A DNA stretch of 26,666 nt from Monoraphidium neglectum (lineage: Eukaryota; Chlorophyta; Chlorophyceae; Sphaeropleales; Selenastraceae). The position numbers and the translations under genes are program-made. This document shows, one piece after another, positions 1 to 9,588 of the stretch. Within the stretch, counting starts at the first letter, position 1, and each line of letters opens with the position of its first letter. The DNA lies in the NCBI RefSeq assembly GCF_000611645.1, contig NW_014013176.1:1-26666 (forward strand). The letters run 5' to 3'. Below the pieces are notes generated by a model that had not been told where the DNA came from, searched no databases, and saw nothing but the letters and a program-made list of their open reading frames with translations.

Positions 1-1268
1 GTCCTCCCTCCAGCTCGCGCCGCCGCCACTCCACCGCCCGTCGGCGGCCGCACCCCTCCGCCCCGCCGCACAAGCGCGCGCACCGACAGCCTCGCGGCCG
101 CGCTCCGCGTGTCGCCGCGCGAGGCCGCGGCGATGCTCCGCACCTTCAGGCCGCTGGCCACATACAACGCAGACACCCTCAGCCAAAAAGCCGACACTCT
201 CTGCTACCTCCTGAACGCCAGCCGGGGCCAAGTGTCTGCGCTCCTCGTGCGCGCGCCGCGCGTGCTGGGCGCGTCGGCGGCAGCGCTGAAAGACCGATTG
301 GAGGCGATAGAGGCCGCGCTGGGCGTTGGGGCGTGCAAGGGCACGATCGAAGGCGCAGACGACGCCGTTATCAACAGCAGCGCCAGCGGCAACAGAAGTG
401 ACAGCAGCAGCAGCAACAGCAGTAGCAACATCCATGCGGACAGAAGAGAGGAGAGCAGCCGCAGTGGCGGCAGCGACGGCAGCAGTGGCAGCAGGAGGAG
501 ACAGGCCCTGTTCAGTAGCGCTGAGCCAGGGGAGGCTCGGGGCAGTCGCAGCAGTGCGTCAGAGTCGGCAGGCGTCGGGCAACGGGCAGACCTGCTGGCC
601 CTGCTGCTGCAGCTCCCTTGGCTGCTGACGCTGTCGCCCGGGCAGCTGTATGCGCGCATTGAGACTCTCGTCAACGGCCTCGGTGCCCCGCGGCTGCAGG
701 TGCGAGTCATCTGCAACCAGGCCGCAACCACCACGTGCTTTGTTATGGGTGCGCTGCAGATTCATCCCTTGCAATGGTCGAAAAGTTCAATCAACTCTCT
801 TTTCACACCCGCTCAATGTTCACCCTGGGTTTGGTTCAAAAGGTTATCCAAGCCGTCCGTCGCTACCCCCAGCTGCTTCAGTCATCCAACCAGCTACCAG
901 CCAAGCTCGCGGCTTTGGCGGCACTCCTGAATCTCAAAGGTGATGGCCCTGTCGAGATGGTTGACAACAGCAGCGGCAACAGTAGCAGCAGCAGCAGCAG
1001 CAGCAGCGCTGGGGCCAGCAGCGGCGGTGGGGGCGCCGCTGGCAAACTTGACAGTGGGCAGGCCTGCACGGCGCCCTCGCACATCGCGGCCGCGGCGTCG
1101 CTCGCCCTGCAGCACCCGCGGCTGCTATGCTTCTCACCCCGCGGCCTGAGCGCCAGGTTCACAGCGCTGCAGGCAGTCTCGGGGCTGCCTGCGGCAGCCG
1201 TCGCTGCTTCGGTGAGGGCACACCCTCAGATGCTGGTCGACGCAGCTGCGCCTGAGGGGGATAGCTAG
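1..1268 (+). CDS. mTERF-repeat protein, 5' partial
   Basis: Exons are 1-699 (open at the window start, frame 1) and 843-1268, joined by a phase-0 intron with donor CAG|GTGCGAG and acceptor TTCAAAAG|GTT. At least 374 residues are visible. About six degenerate helical repeats of the mTERF type can be read: each has a Pro followed by a Leu pair (APRVLG, LPWLLTL, RYPQLLQ, HPRLLCF, AHPQMLV), then a short helix ending in a Leu-rich LG/LN turn. Joining the exons restores one repeat, GAPRLQ-VIQAVRRYPQLL, which supports the splice. Two Ser/Gly-rich inserts (bases about 361-560 and 964-1050) separate the repeats. mTERF proteins bind nucleic acid in mitochondria or chloroplasts and affect organelle transcription, splicing or ribosome assembly. 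The leader that would show the target organelle lies outside the window. The family call is good; the exact subfamily cannot be given. Confidence 0.8.
984..1007 (+). repeat. AGC trinucleotide repeat, poly-Ser
   Basis: Eight AGC units in exon 2 of the mTERF gene encode a serine run inside a Ser/Gly-rich linker between helical repeats. The run is in frame and probably length-variable between strains (inference). Confidence 0.85.
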
Positions 1269-2121
1269 CAAGCGCCTGAGCGCTGCTAGCGTTTGGGGGC
1301 CCACTTATTGGTGAACGGTGACCGCAGATCTGTGTGGTTTTTTTCGTGTTGCGATGCGTGAATGGCGCATCTTCTTCTGTGTCAGAAAGGCGCATGCAGC
1401 AGTGCTGATGTGTTCTGTTGAGAGACGATGTAATGTTGCGGTACTGGCCTCGCTTGCAAAAGCAAACCCTGGCACACATGCAGTACACTGAAGCAAAAAG
1501 ATCTTGGGCTTGCAGGGCATACAATCATCTGGCTGGCCGTCAAGCTGCCTTGGTCATACAGATTGGTGCGCCCTTCACAGCAACGAATCACAATTACGCA
1601 AAAAACTGGCGCCCGCCTGGATCAGCAGTTGTACTGAGGACACATGTGCGGCCAACATCGCCAGCAGGACGGTGTGACCGTGTGCATGTCGCAGGAAGTG
1701 TGATCAGCCCCCATGTGAGTAGCAGCTGCAGCACAGCTGCTTTGCCGCATGCCAACGGAGTGTACTGCAGAGGTCTGCGGAGCCGTGCTGGTTGCGTTTG
1801 CGCACGTCTGCAACTCGTTGCAGCCAATTACGCACAATAACAGTATCACCGTTTTCATAAGCCTTGTTCAAGGGCCCCATCTGCTTGATTGCAGGTATGG
1901 CAACAAGACCACAGTGGGACCACCAAGTTTGATGGATGCAATGTCACAGTAGAACAGCTGGTCAGCTTGGATGGTGCATACATATCAACACGGGCAATTA
2001 TCATGAAAGCCGGTAGCTGAAGTTTGAAAACAGAGCTCCCCAGTGCGATCTGAGTTACGTAGATCTATTCTAAACCGGTGACGGTGCTGTTTCTCTGTAA
2101 TAGACAGCTGAGAGCGAAAGC
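1269..2121. other. Intergenic: mTERF 3' UTR and transporter promoter
   Basis: No convincing gene in 853 bases. Base composition is more balanced than in the flanking exons. A TGTAA at 1429-1433, 161 bases after the mTERF stop, fits its polyadenylation signal. Short frames here (for example 1418-1840) resemble no family and lack coding character. The right-hand part must contain the promoter and 5' leader of the transporter; no clear TATA box was seen. Confidence 0.6.
1429..1433 (+). terminator. Putative TGTAA polyadenylation signal (mTERF gene)
   Basis: TGTAA is the standard green-algal polyadenylation motif and lies 161 bases after the mTERF stop codon. A five-base motif can occur by chance, so this rests on position. 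Confidence 0.5.
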
Positions 2122-3723
2122 ATGGGTCGCGGTCCGGACGATGAGGGGCACATGGGCAACGCCGCAGCAGACTCGGCCCCGCCTGGCGACACCTGCCCGC
2201 CCGAGCCCGGGCGCCGCCGACGTGTGACCGCAGCCTGCGCCTGTATCCTCGGCAATGAGACTGCAGGTGGGCACCGCCTGTATCATATGCACCCGCGTCC
2301 TTGTTTCAAGTCAGGCACCCGTGCATCAACCCGCTCCCCACTCAGAATATCTACCTGCAACCTTGCAGAGCGGCTCGCGTACTATGGTATGCAGACCAAT
2401 TTGTCCCTGTATGCCAAACAATACCTGGGATATCCTGCGGCCATTGCCACTTCAAAGCTGCAAGCGTGGAAGGCCACCGTTTACGTCACCCCCCTTTTGG
2501 GCGCCTTCCTGGCTGACGCATACATGGGCAGGCGCGCTGCCTACAGCAGCAGCTGCTTGCGGGGGCTTTGATGCCTGCCAGCCCAACCGTGGGCACACAC
2601 ATGCATGCATGAGAAAGTTCCCTCGATAAACATGCAGCTGCACCCATTGCCACCTTGCCCAATTCTAGGCATACGCGCAGCACATGCGGCGATTGCATTC
2701 GTGAGGCGTTCAGCCCCCATGCAATTAATTGCACACATAGCCTGTTTGATTGACGATGAATTTCCCATCCCCCCCTTGCAAATCAGGTTTTGGGTCATCC
2801 TGGTATTTTCTGTGATTTACCTGGCCGGCCTGGCCGGCATCACCGGCGTCAACGCGCAGCCCTCTATAAAGCCGCGCTTCATGGAGCCGCCCGCCAACGG
2901 GTCTTTTGAGCCGACGAGGTCCATGTTCTGGGGCTTCATGTACCTCATAGCCCTGGGTGGGTGATGTCATGGTCCCAAGGGGTTTGGTGGGGCTCAGGCT
3001 GGGGGTTCAGGGCTCGCAACGCGATCAAGGCGGTCATGCGCAGTGGGTGGTCAGGGGTTGGTGCAGCAAATGCTTGGGGTCGGCGTGGCCGAGGGGTCTG
3101 CAGTTGCTCTGAGGCCGGCGATGAGCTCACAGGTACAGGGTGTGATGAGTGGACGAGGAGGATAATGCACGGCGGGGAGGACAGCACAAATTTGGTCGGG
3201 CTCGGCGGTTGTACAGCACATGATTCGTAGGTGTTGCTCGGGGGCTTTGCATGATTGCGCATAGTCGTGTGTACAGGTGCAGCTGCACGCATGCGCATGC
3301 GAGTGCGTGTGTGCAGAAGAGGCCGTCTTCCCCTTTTCGTTCGTGCATCCTGCATCCGCACCACAGGCTCTGGCGGCATCAAGGCCTGCGTCGCCAGCTT
3401 TGGCGGTGAGCCGCGACAGGCACACGTCCTAGCAAGCGCCCACCGACGCTCTGCTGTGCTGCCCGCCACGATCTCGGCAGTCGCGAGGGCGGCCTCGGTT
3501 GCTGCAGGCGTTGGGAGGCTGCCTGCGCAGCACTCCCGCTCAAAGCACAGTAAAACAAGGCGTGCACGTGCTGCAATACCCCCCTGCGCCCTTGGTGTCC
3601 AGGCGACCAATTCCGCGAGGGCAGCGCCGTCGAGCGCGGCTGGCGCTCCTCTTTCTTCAACTGGTGCGCGCGTCTGTGTCACACACACACACACGCACGA
3701 GCACACGTGAGCGCGTTTCTGTG

Positions 3724-3764
<41 letters not shown>

Positions 3765-5827
3765 TGCACGTGTGAACGCACCTGCGCGTGCGTGCACACC
3801 CACGCACGCGCATGCGCACACACACATACACACGCACCCACACTGAAACGCACACACACAGGCACGAATTCACAAACACACACAAATACAAACAAAATCA
3901 CCACTCACACACAGACAGGCAACCCTCGTAGTATACACGTTTCCGGTGGCAACAGGCCCCTTCCAGGACCCGTACATGTCGATCCACTTTGGTCGGCATG
4001 CTGCATCGCCTAATCTGCTGCGCCTTCCCATCCGATTGGCCTCGCACTGCAGGTTTTACTTTGCGATCAACGTCGGATCGCTGGTTGCGGCGCTGGTCGT
4101 CGTGCCCATGCAAGAGTCCAGGGTGAGGCGCGCCCCTTGCAGGGTGCAAACAGGGAGGGGTTGCAAGGCAGGGAGAGCAGCATGCCCCATGCATCTGCAC
4201 TCTTGACACCGCTTGGCAACCTCATTTCAATAGCTTCAATGTGCAACACCATGCACCAGCCTGTGTTCTTGCCTCGCCGATCCCACATGCCCGTGCTGTG
4301 CCTCTCCCTTGACCTGCCGCTCCCACAAGTTTCCATGAGCCAATCCCCCTCACTTGGCGCCATCTCGCTCCTAAACACTCGCCTACACAACCGGTCAGGG
4401 CTACGCGATCGGATTTGCTATACCCACAGCCCTGATGGGGTGCGCCATTGTATTACTTATTACTGGTGCCCTCTTCAAAATGTGAGTCATGGGTTTGGTC
4501 CACTGCTTGTTTGCTTCAATGTTTTGGGTACTTATTTGCAGGCTTGCAAAAACCCTAGCACAACAACTCAGCCGCTGCCAGCCACCAGAGCCTTGTGGCG
4601 GCGCTCCACCAGCAGACACCCTGTGCTAACCAGTGGCAAGGGAGCCATCCATGTATCAGACTCCGCTACATATCCCCCTAGTCACACCAACCATCCTCAA
4701 GTCACCCCACCTTGCCCCGACCCACACGTCCCCCCTCACCCGGCGCCTGCTCTGGCCACCGCCCTCTCGCGCAGCTACACGTACGTGCCTCCAGAAGGCT
4801 CCCCGTTTTTCAGGATCCTCCAGGTGCTGCGCTGGGCGTTCGTCAACCGCCGACAGCCCATCCCCACCCACCCTGATGACGAGTGCTATGGTGCGCTCAC
4901 ATGCAGCCAGCGAGGCCGGCAGCCCGCGTTTGTTCTCAGTGGCACTGCATGCCCACTGGCCATTGCTGATGACTGCTGCACCGGCCTGTGCTCGCTACTG
5001 ACCCCCAAGAGGCTCTTTGTCGAACGCCTCTTAGTGTACCAATTGCCGCACCCCCCCCCTCAATTGTGTTTCTGGAATAAATCGAGCCTGCGGCGCCCAA
5101 CCCCTCAGAGCCGCTCGTTGGCGAGGTCAGCCAAAAATTCAAGATGGGCCACACCAACCGCATGCGCTACCTCGAGCGCGCCGCGCTGCCGCACGGGCAG
5201 TCGGGGGCTTACCAGGTGGGGGGTGCGCCGCCAGGTCCGCACGCCGGCAGTCAGGAAGCAAAACTCGTGTATATGTTGATGACGTGTGCAGCCGTCTTGA
5301 GCGCTGCGCATGGGCCGGGAAGCATCCTGCTGACTCAACCTCAACCGAGTCCTTCAGCAAGTTGAGCCATCTCCGTCCTTGTCATTGTCAGCCTCGACCT
5401 TCCTTTCTCGTGATCCAGGTCTCACTGTCCGAGGTGGAGGAGCTCAAGGCACTGGCAGGGCTGGCCCCCGTGTTCCTGTGCGTATGCATCTGGCAGATGT
5501 GCTATGATCCAATCTTTTCACTGCTGCCATACCCTGGTGAGTCGAAGCAATGGGTGCTCACCGCCTTATTCGCCAAGGCACCCCCTGGTGTATGTCTATC
5601 TGCAGACCCTCTCCTTTCAATGCAACCAAGGCATCTCTTGGCAATGCCTGCCTGCGTTCTTCACCACCCCGTCGTTCCATAATGCTTGCGAGCCGCTTTA
5701 TATTTCCGGGCACGGCAATGACCACCCTAACCCTCGCCGCACATCATGGCAGAGCCAGAATCCCACTCCGGTGTCGCCTCAACATCACACAAATACACGC
5801 ACACGTGCGTGCATGCGCGCACGCGCG

Positions 5828-5875
<48 letters not shown>

Positions 5876-8431
5876 CACACCCCTTTTCAGACCGTCCGCG
5901 TGTAACCCATCCCACCTCAACGTATCTGTCATCACCCCTGCACCATCCCAGGTGATGTCATGGAGCGGTCCATCGGCACCAGCGGCCTGAAGCTACCCGC
6001 CGCCTCCATCTCATTCGCCAACACGTTTGGAGTTCTGATCTCGGTCCCGCTGTATGATCTGGTTTTGGTGCCCTTTGCCAAGAGGATTGGGCGCCCCATC
6101 AGCTACATGGCCAGGATTGGGGCGGGGTTTGTGGTCCTGATCATTGCGCTCCTAACAGGTGCATGGATGCAGGTCGGGGTGGGGCACGCATGTGTGTGAT
6201 GGCATCGAAGCCTGTTGTTGGATGCCGCTGTTCCCGCTGTTGCTGCAAACCTTGTGAGCTTGTCGGGCTGGGACCTCTGGGGGATTTGCCGTGCCCCTGA
6301 ACTTTGCACCGCTGAGAGTGGACCTTGTCTGGTGCTGTTGTACCCAGCTGATGATACGTATTTGAAAAATTCTGCACAACCGCGCAACGGCTTGCATCAA
6401 CCCATATGCCACCCCTCCCCCTATATGCACCCCCACGCCCCTGAAACCAGCCGGATTCATTGAGCTGGCGCGCTACAGGATGGTGCGGCGCATGGGCCTG
6501 GCGGCAAAGTGGGAGGTAGCGGTGGCTGCTGACCCTGCCGTTGAGTACACAGACCCAGCCTTCACGGAGCCCATCAGGTGGGGTCTCATGGCTGGGATCT
6601 GTACGGCAGGGAACACCGCCTGCATGCGGAAACCACCTGCACGTCCGGCTGCGGATTGTGGAGGTGCTGCACTCAGCATGCATGCCATATGGCAATCAAC
6701 GCAGAGCTGTGCGCAGTGACGAAGCGCAGGTCGGCAACGCTGGCAAAAAGTTTCTCTGCACTCATGCCAGAGAGCGTATTGCGTGCCGGCTGTCTTTGGC
6801 TTACGTGTGAATTTTGCAAGTTTTTACCGTTTTACGCACCACCTGTTGCTGTTCTCTCTGTCCTCACCCCACTACCCACCTCCGGCCCGACCCCGCGCCA
6901 CCACGTGCCACCCAACATCTCGCGATCCTATCCCACCTGCCCCTCCTCAGCATTTGGTGGCAGACAATCCCCTACTTCCTAGTGGGGGCCGCCGAGACGC
7001 TGACCCTTGTTGGTGCGAGCACGCGCGGACCTGCTCACCCCACATGCAACCCAGAGTTGCTGTGTCAGCTCGCACTCCCTGCATGATCAGCACCCCCACG
7101 CCTCCATGCGTGCGTCCCCTTCCGTGTTATGCAGCTGCACATCACTGCCTCAACATGTGCGGCTCCAGTCTTGTGCAATTTGATTCAGTCAAAGGTGCTG
7201 AGGCTGCCATGTCGACGGCCCTGTCGCTCTGCTTCTCTTGTAAACCGAGTGCCAGGCGTCCTGGACCTCTTCTTCACCCAGGTGTCCGAGGGCATGCGCG
7301 CCCTCAGCACGGCCATCCAGCTGCTCACCACCGCGGTAAGCTGGCTCGGCCCACGCTGCTTGCGGCTCGCTTGGCAGCGTGCATGCCGCTCCGGTTGGCT
7401 TGACCAAGGGTGGGGTCAGGCTTGCAAGGAAGACCAGCCGGCCTATCGCTGTTCAATATATTGAACAAGGCAGTGCGTGCCAACTGGCTTCTGACTGACC
7501 ACCCCAGCAATGCATTTGCGCACCAAATCCGTCACGCAGGTTGGCACCTACCTGGCGAGCGCCCTGAACATTGCAATTGCCGCCGGCACCCGCGCTGACC
7601 CCTGGGTGGCTGACAATCCCCTGTACGGCCATTATGACTGGTATGCAGAGGGTTGGGTGGGAGGATGCTTGTATGAGAGCGTTTGTTGTGGGTAAACGAG
7701 ACGGCGCGGCTGAGCGCCGCCAGCAGCACCTAACCTGTTCAGAGTAGTATGCATTACCCAGCTTGCACATGGCATTGACAGCATTCAACCCCCTACCTAG
7801 CTGCTCACCACCCCGCGCACATGCAGCAATATACCAACAACGCATGCTGGGTATGCAGGTACTTCTTTGTAAATGCGGCCATCCTGGCCCTGGGATTGAT
7901 TGCATTCGTCCTCGTGGCACGTTTCTACGAAGAGAAGGCCGTCATCCCGCACGTGAGTCATGGCCTGGCAGCGTGATGTCACCCTGCATGGCAATTCAAG
8001 TCAGATTACTAATCTGACGACCCCACCAATGGGGAGGGACCGCTGCCAACGCCAAACAGTCTGCAAGGCAGGGAAGGGGGATGGCATTTGACTGGCAAGG
8101 ACGTCTCGGTGCCGGCACAGGCGGGCACTGGGCGATCTCGGCCGGTGCGCCTCAAGCCCTGATTCATGCCCTGTCAACCCTCAGCCTGGGCAGCTGATCC
8201 AGCACCTTTCTCTGCCCATTTGTGATCGCGCAGGACGACCTGCTAGAGGGAGGGGCCATCGAGATGGGCTGCGGCCCCTCCAGCAGCATCCAGCTGCCCG
8301 GCGGGCAGCTGCGCGCCCGCCACGGCCCCAAAGGCACCCCCGGGTCGCCGTCCAGCAGCAGCCCGCACGGTCTCGCGCCCGCGCGGTCGAGCGTGCAGGC
8401 GCTGCAGGTTCAGGCACTCGACCCATTATGA
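2122..8431 (+). CDS. POT/PTR (NPF) family proton-coupled transporter
   Basis: Exons: 2122-2266, 2369-2531, 2787-2956, 3367-3405, 3603-3663, 4053-4122, 4399-4481, 4775-4890, 5109-5215, 5419-5536, 5952-6158, 6451-6577, 6951-7012, 7256-7335, 7540-7640, 7859-7952, 8234-8431. They sum to 1941 bases: 646 residues plus stop, with all phases consistent. This major-facilitator transporter moves peptides, nitrate or related small solutes with protons; the substrate cannot be read from sequence. Visible marks: the ExxER proton-coupling motif (E46, E49, R50) followed by LAYYG; GAFLADAYMGRFW (about 93-105), the first PTR2 signature; SGGIKACVASFGGDQF (161-176); FYFAINVGSL (194-203), the second PTR2 signature; PPEGSPFFRI after the sixth helix; DVMERSIG, FLVGAAETLTLV and EGMRALSTA in the C-terminal half. 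Twelve membrane helices are expected. The start is the first in-frame ATG. The last 66 residues form a polar Ser/Gln/Pro tail. Intron 2 uses a GC donor; introns 5 and 10 hold CA repeats. Confidence 0.93.
3680..3908 (+). repeat. CA microsatellite block in transporter intron 5
   Basis: CA-rich block beginning about 16 bases after the donor of intron 5. It includes pure runs at 3680-3694 and 3725-3761 (18 CA units), then degenerate CA/CACG sequence to about 3908. Frames on either strand here give only Thr-His or Val-Cys repeats and are not genes. Confidence 0.95.
5837..5880 (+). repeat. CA microsatellite in transporter intron 10
   Basis: Pure CA/AC run to 5868, one G interruption, then CA to 5880. 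It is preceded by a short alternating CG stretch (5818-5831) and lies about 70 bases before the acceptor of intron 10. Confidence 0.95.
7450..7467. repeat. 18-base perfect palindrome in transporter intron 14
   Basis: TGTTCAATATATTGAACA is its own reverse complement. It is AT-rich inside a GC-rich intron (7336-7539) and lies 72 bases before the acceptor. Function unknown. Confidence 0.8.
8000..8018. repeat. Nine-base inverted repeat, one-base centre, in transporter intron 16
   Basis: GTCAGATTA-C-TAATCTGAC is perfectly symmetrical around one base. The spacer is too short for a tight hairpin loop, so it is better viewed as a palindromic site. The centre reads TACTAAT, which resembles a branch-point sequence, but it is about 220 bases from the acceptor. 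Confidence 0.7.
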
Positions 8432-9054
8432 TGTGACGTGTGCAGCAGTGGCGATCAGCAGAACGAACTCTGGTGTGGAGACAAGGTACGGCTGCTCAAG
8501 AACAGCGCCGCTGCTTATGTTTGTGGCCAAGAATATTGCTCGATGGCAGCTCCTGGCGCAAGACACATTTAGCAGACACAGCGTGTGGCATTATACCTGC
8601 AGCGAACCTCAACCAAAAGAGGCCCCAATGCCAACCTCCAGCAACTGCTTGTTGCATTGGTCGCTCATGCTGTGTGTCACAGCCGCCATGCATGGAGGCT
8701 GTGAGGGCATACTTGTGCTTGTTGTGTTCACAGGACGGTTCATTCAAACCCCACATGCACTTGCACATTATGTATCAGGCTGCCGGTAGCAAGGTCTGTA
8801 CGCCCTGGCAAGCGCTGAATTTTTGCATGTCCCTTTGGGGCTTGGATCTGAGCACAGATTGCATTTGACAGCCTGATTATGGTGGCCCGACCTCGGCGTA
8901 TGCATGTCGACCCGCTGATGCCATTGGCCCACATCTGCACAGATGCTAGCAAACCTTGTATATCTTGTATCATTCAGCATCGTAAATGGTGTCACCTGAT
9001 AGACACGTGCCTGTGTTGTCACCTCCTTTGACAACGCCCGCCCTGGACTTGCAG

Positions 9055-9059
9055 TGTAA
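9055..9059 (+). terminator. Putative TGTAA polyadenylation signal (transporter)
   Basis: The only TGTAA I found between the transporter stop and the next gene, 624 bases after the stop. The motif fits green-algal usage; the distance is long, so confidence is modest. Confidence 0.4.
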
Positions 9060-9543
9060 GCCAGCCTCACGACCATGCCATGCGGACGGGGGGCCGACGC
9101 CCATTGTGAGTGACCTTTTCTGCTATGCAACGTCCTGCGCACTGTGCTTTGCAACAAGCGACAGCCGCATGGGGCAGTCACCAGCGGCAGCTGCTGCTTA
9201 GCATGATCAGTCCAACTGCGGCCAGACAAGTCAAGCGGGACGTCATTGTCAGTGGTGCTCAACCTGGTGATACCATAACCTGGTGCCCATCACATGCAAG
9301 GCCGACACATCGGCTATAGGTTATTAAATTATCGTGCATTGCATACTGCCGCAGACACCGTGCGGCACTCTGCTGCAAGCCTCATCGCAGAATTCGGGCG
9401 GTGTGTTGCACGGTCCAGTCGGCCCCGGATCGCCGTGTATTGCTTCTCGAATTGTAGTTGGACTGTTTAAACAAGCCATCTCGAGCCGTGTGAGCCGTTG
9501 CGTGCCCGAGGCACACCCGCGTGCCGATTGATCGGGGCTTGCA

Positions 9544-9564
9544 ATGGTACGCTGGCCAATGTAG
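9544..9564 (+). promoter_or_regulatory. Short upstream ORF before gene 3
   Basis: ATG GTA CGC TGG CCA ATG TAG encodes six residues and ends 24 bases before the chosen start at 9589. If the transcript starts upstream, this could reduce translation of gene 3. It is in the same frame as the main ORF but closed by its own stop. Confidence 0.3.
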
Positions 9565-9588
9565 GTATCATTGCAGCGTGTTACAATC

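Larger units (their letters stand above)
8432..9588. other. Intergenic: transporter 3' UTR and upstream region of gene 3
   Basis: No convincing gene in 1157 bases. A TGTAA at 9055-9059 could end the transporter transcript, which would give a long 3' UTR of more than 600 bases. A short AT-rich stretch lies near 9318-9331, about 260 bases before the gene 3 start. Frames here, including one on the minus strand at 8768-9262, match nothing I know. Confidence 0.6.

Noticed and set aside
1418..1840. 140-codon plus-strand open frame after the mTERF gene
   Set aside because: Starts next to the TGTAA signal in probable 3' UTR, with no recognisable motif.
2945..3904. 319-codon open frame on the minus strand
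   Set aside because: Much of it is Val-Cys repeat from the CA microsatellite, and it overlaps conserved transporter exons 4 and 5 on the plus strand.
3680..3908. Repeat array considered as CRISPR-like
   Set aside because: It is a simple dinucleotide tract with no unique spacers of even length, in an intron of a eukaryotic gene.
8432..9588. tRNA or other small RNA gene in the intergenic regions
   Set aside because: No T-loop GGTTCGA-type box or cloverleaf was seen here or in the other intergenic stretches. A tRNAscan-SE and Infernal run would settle this.
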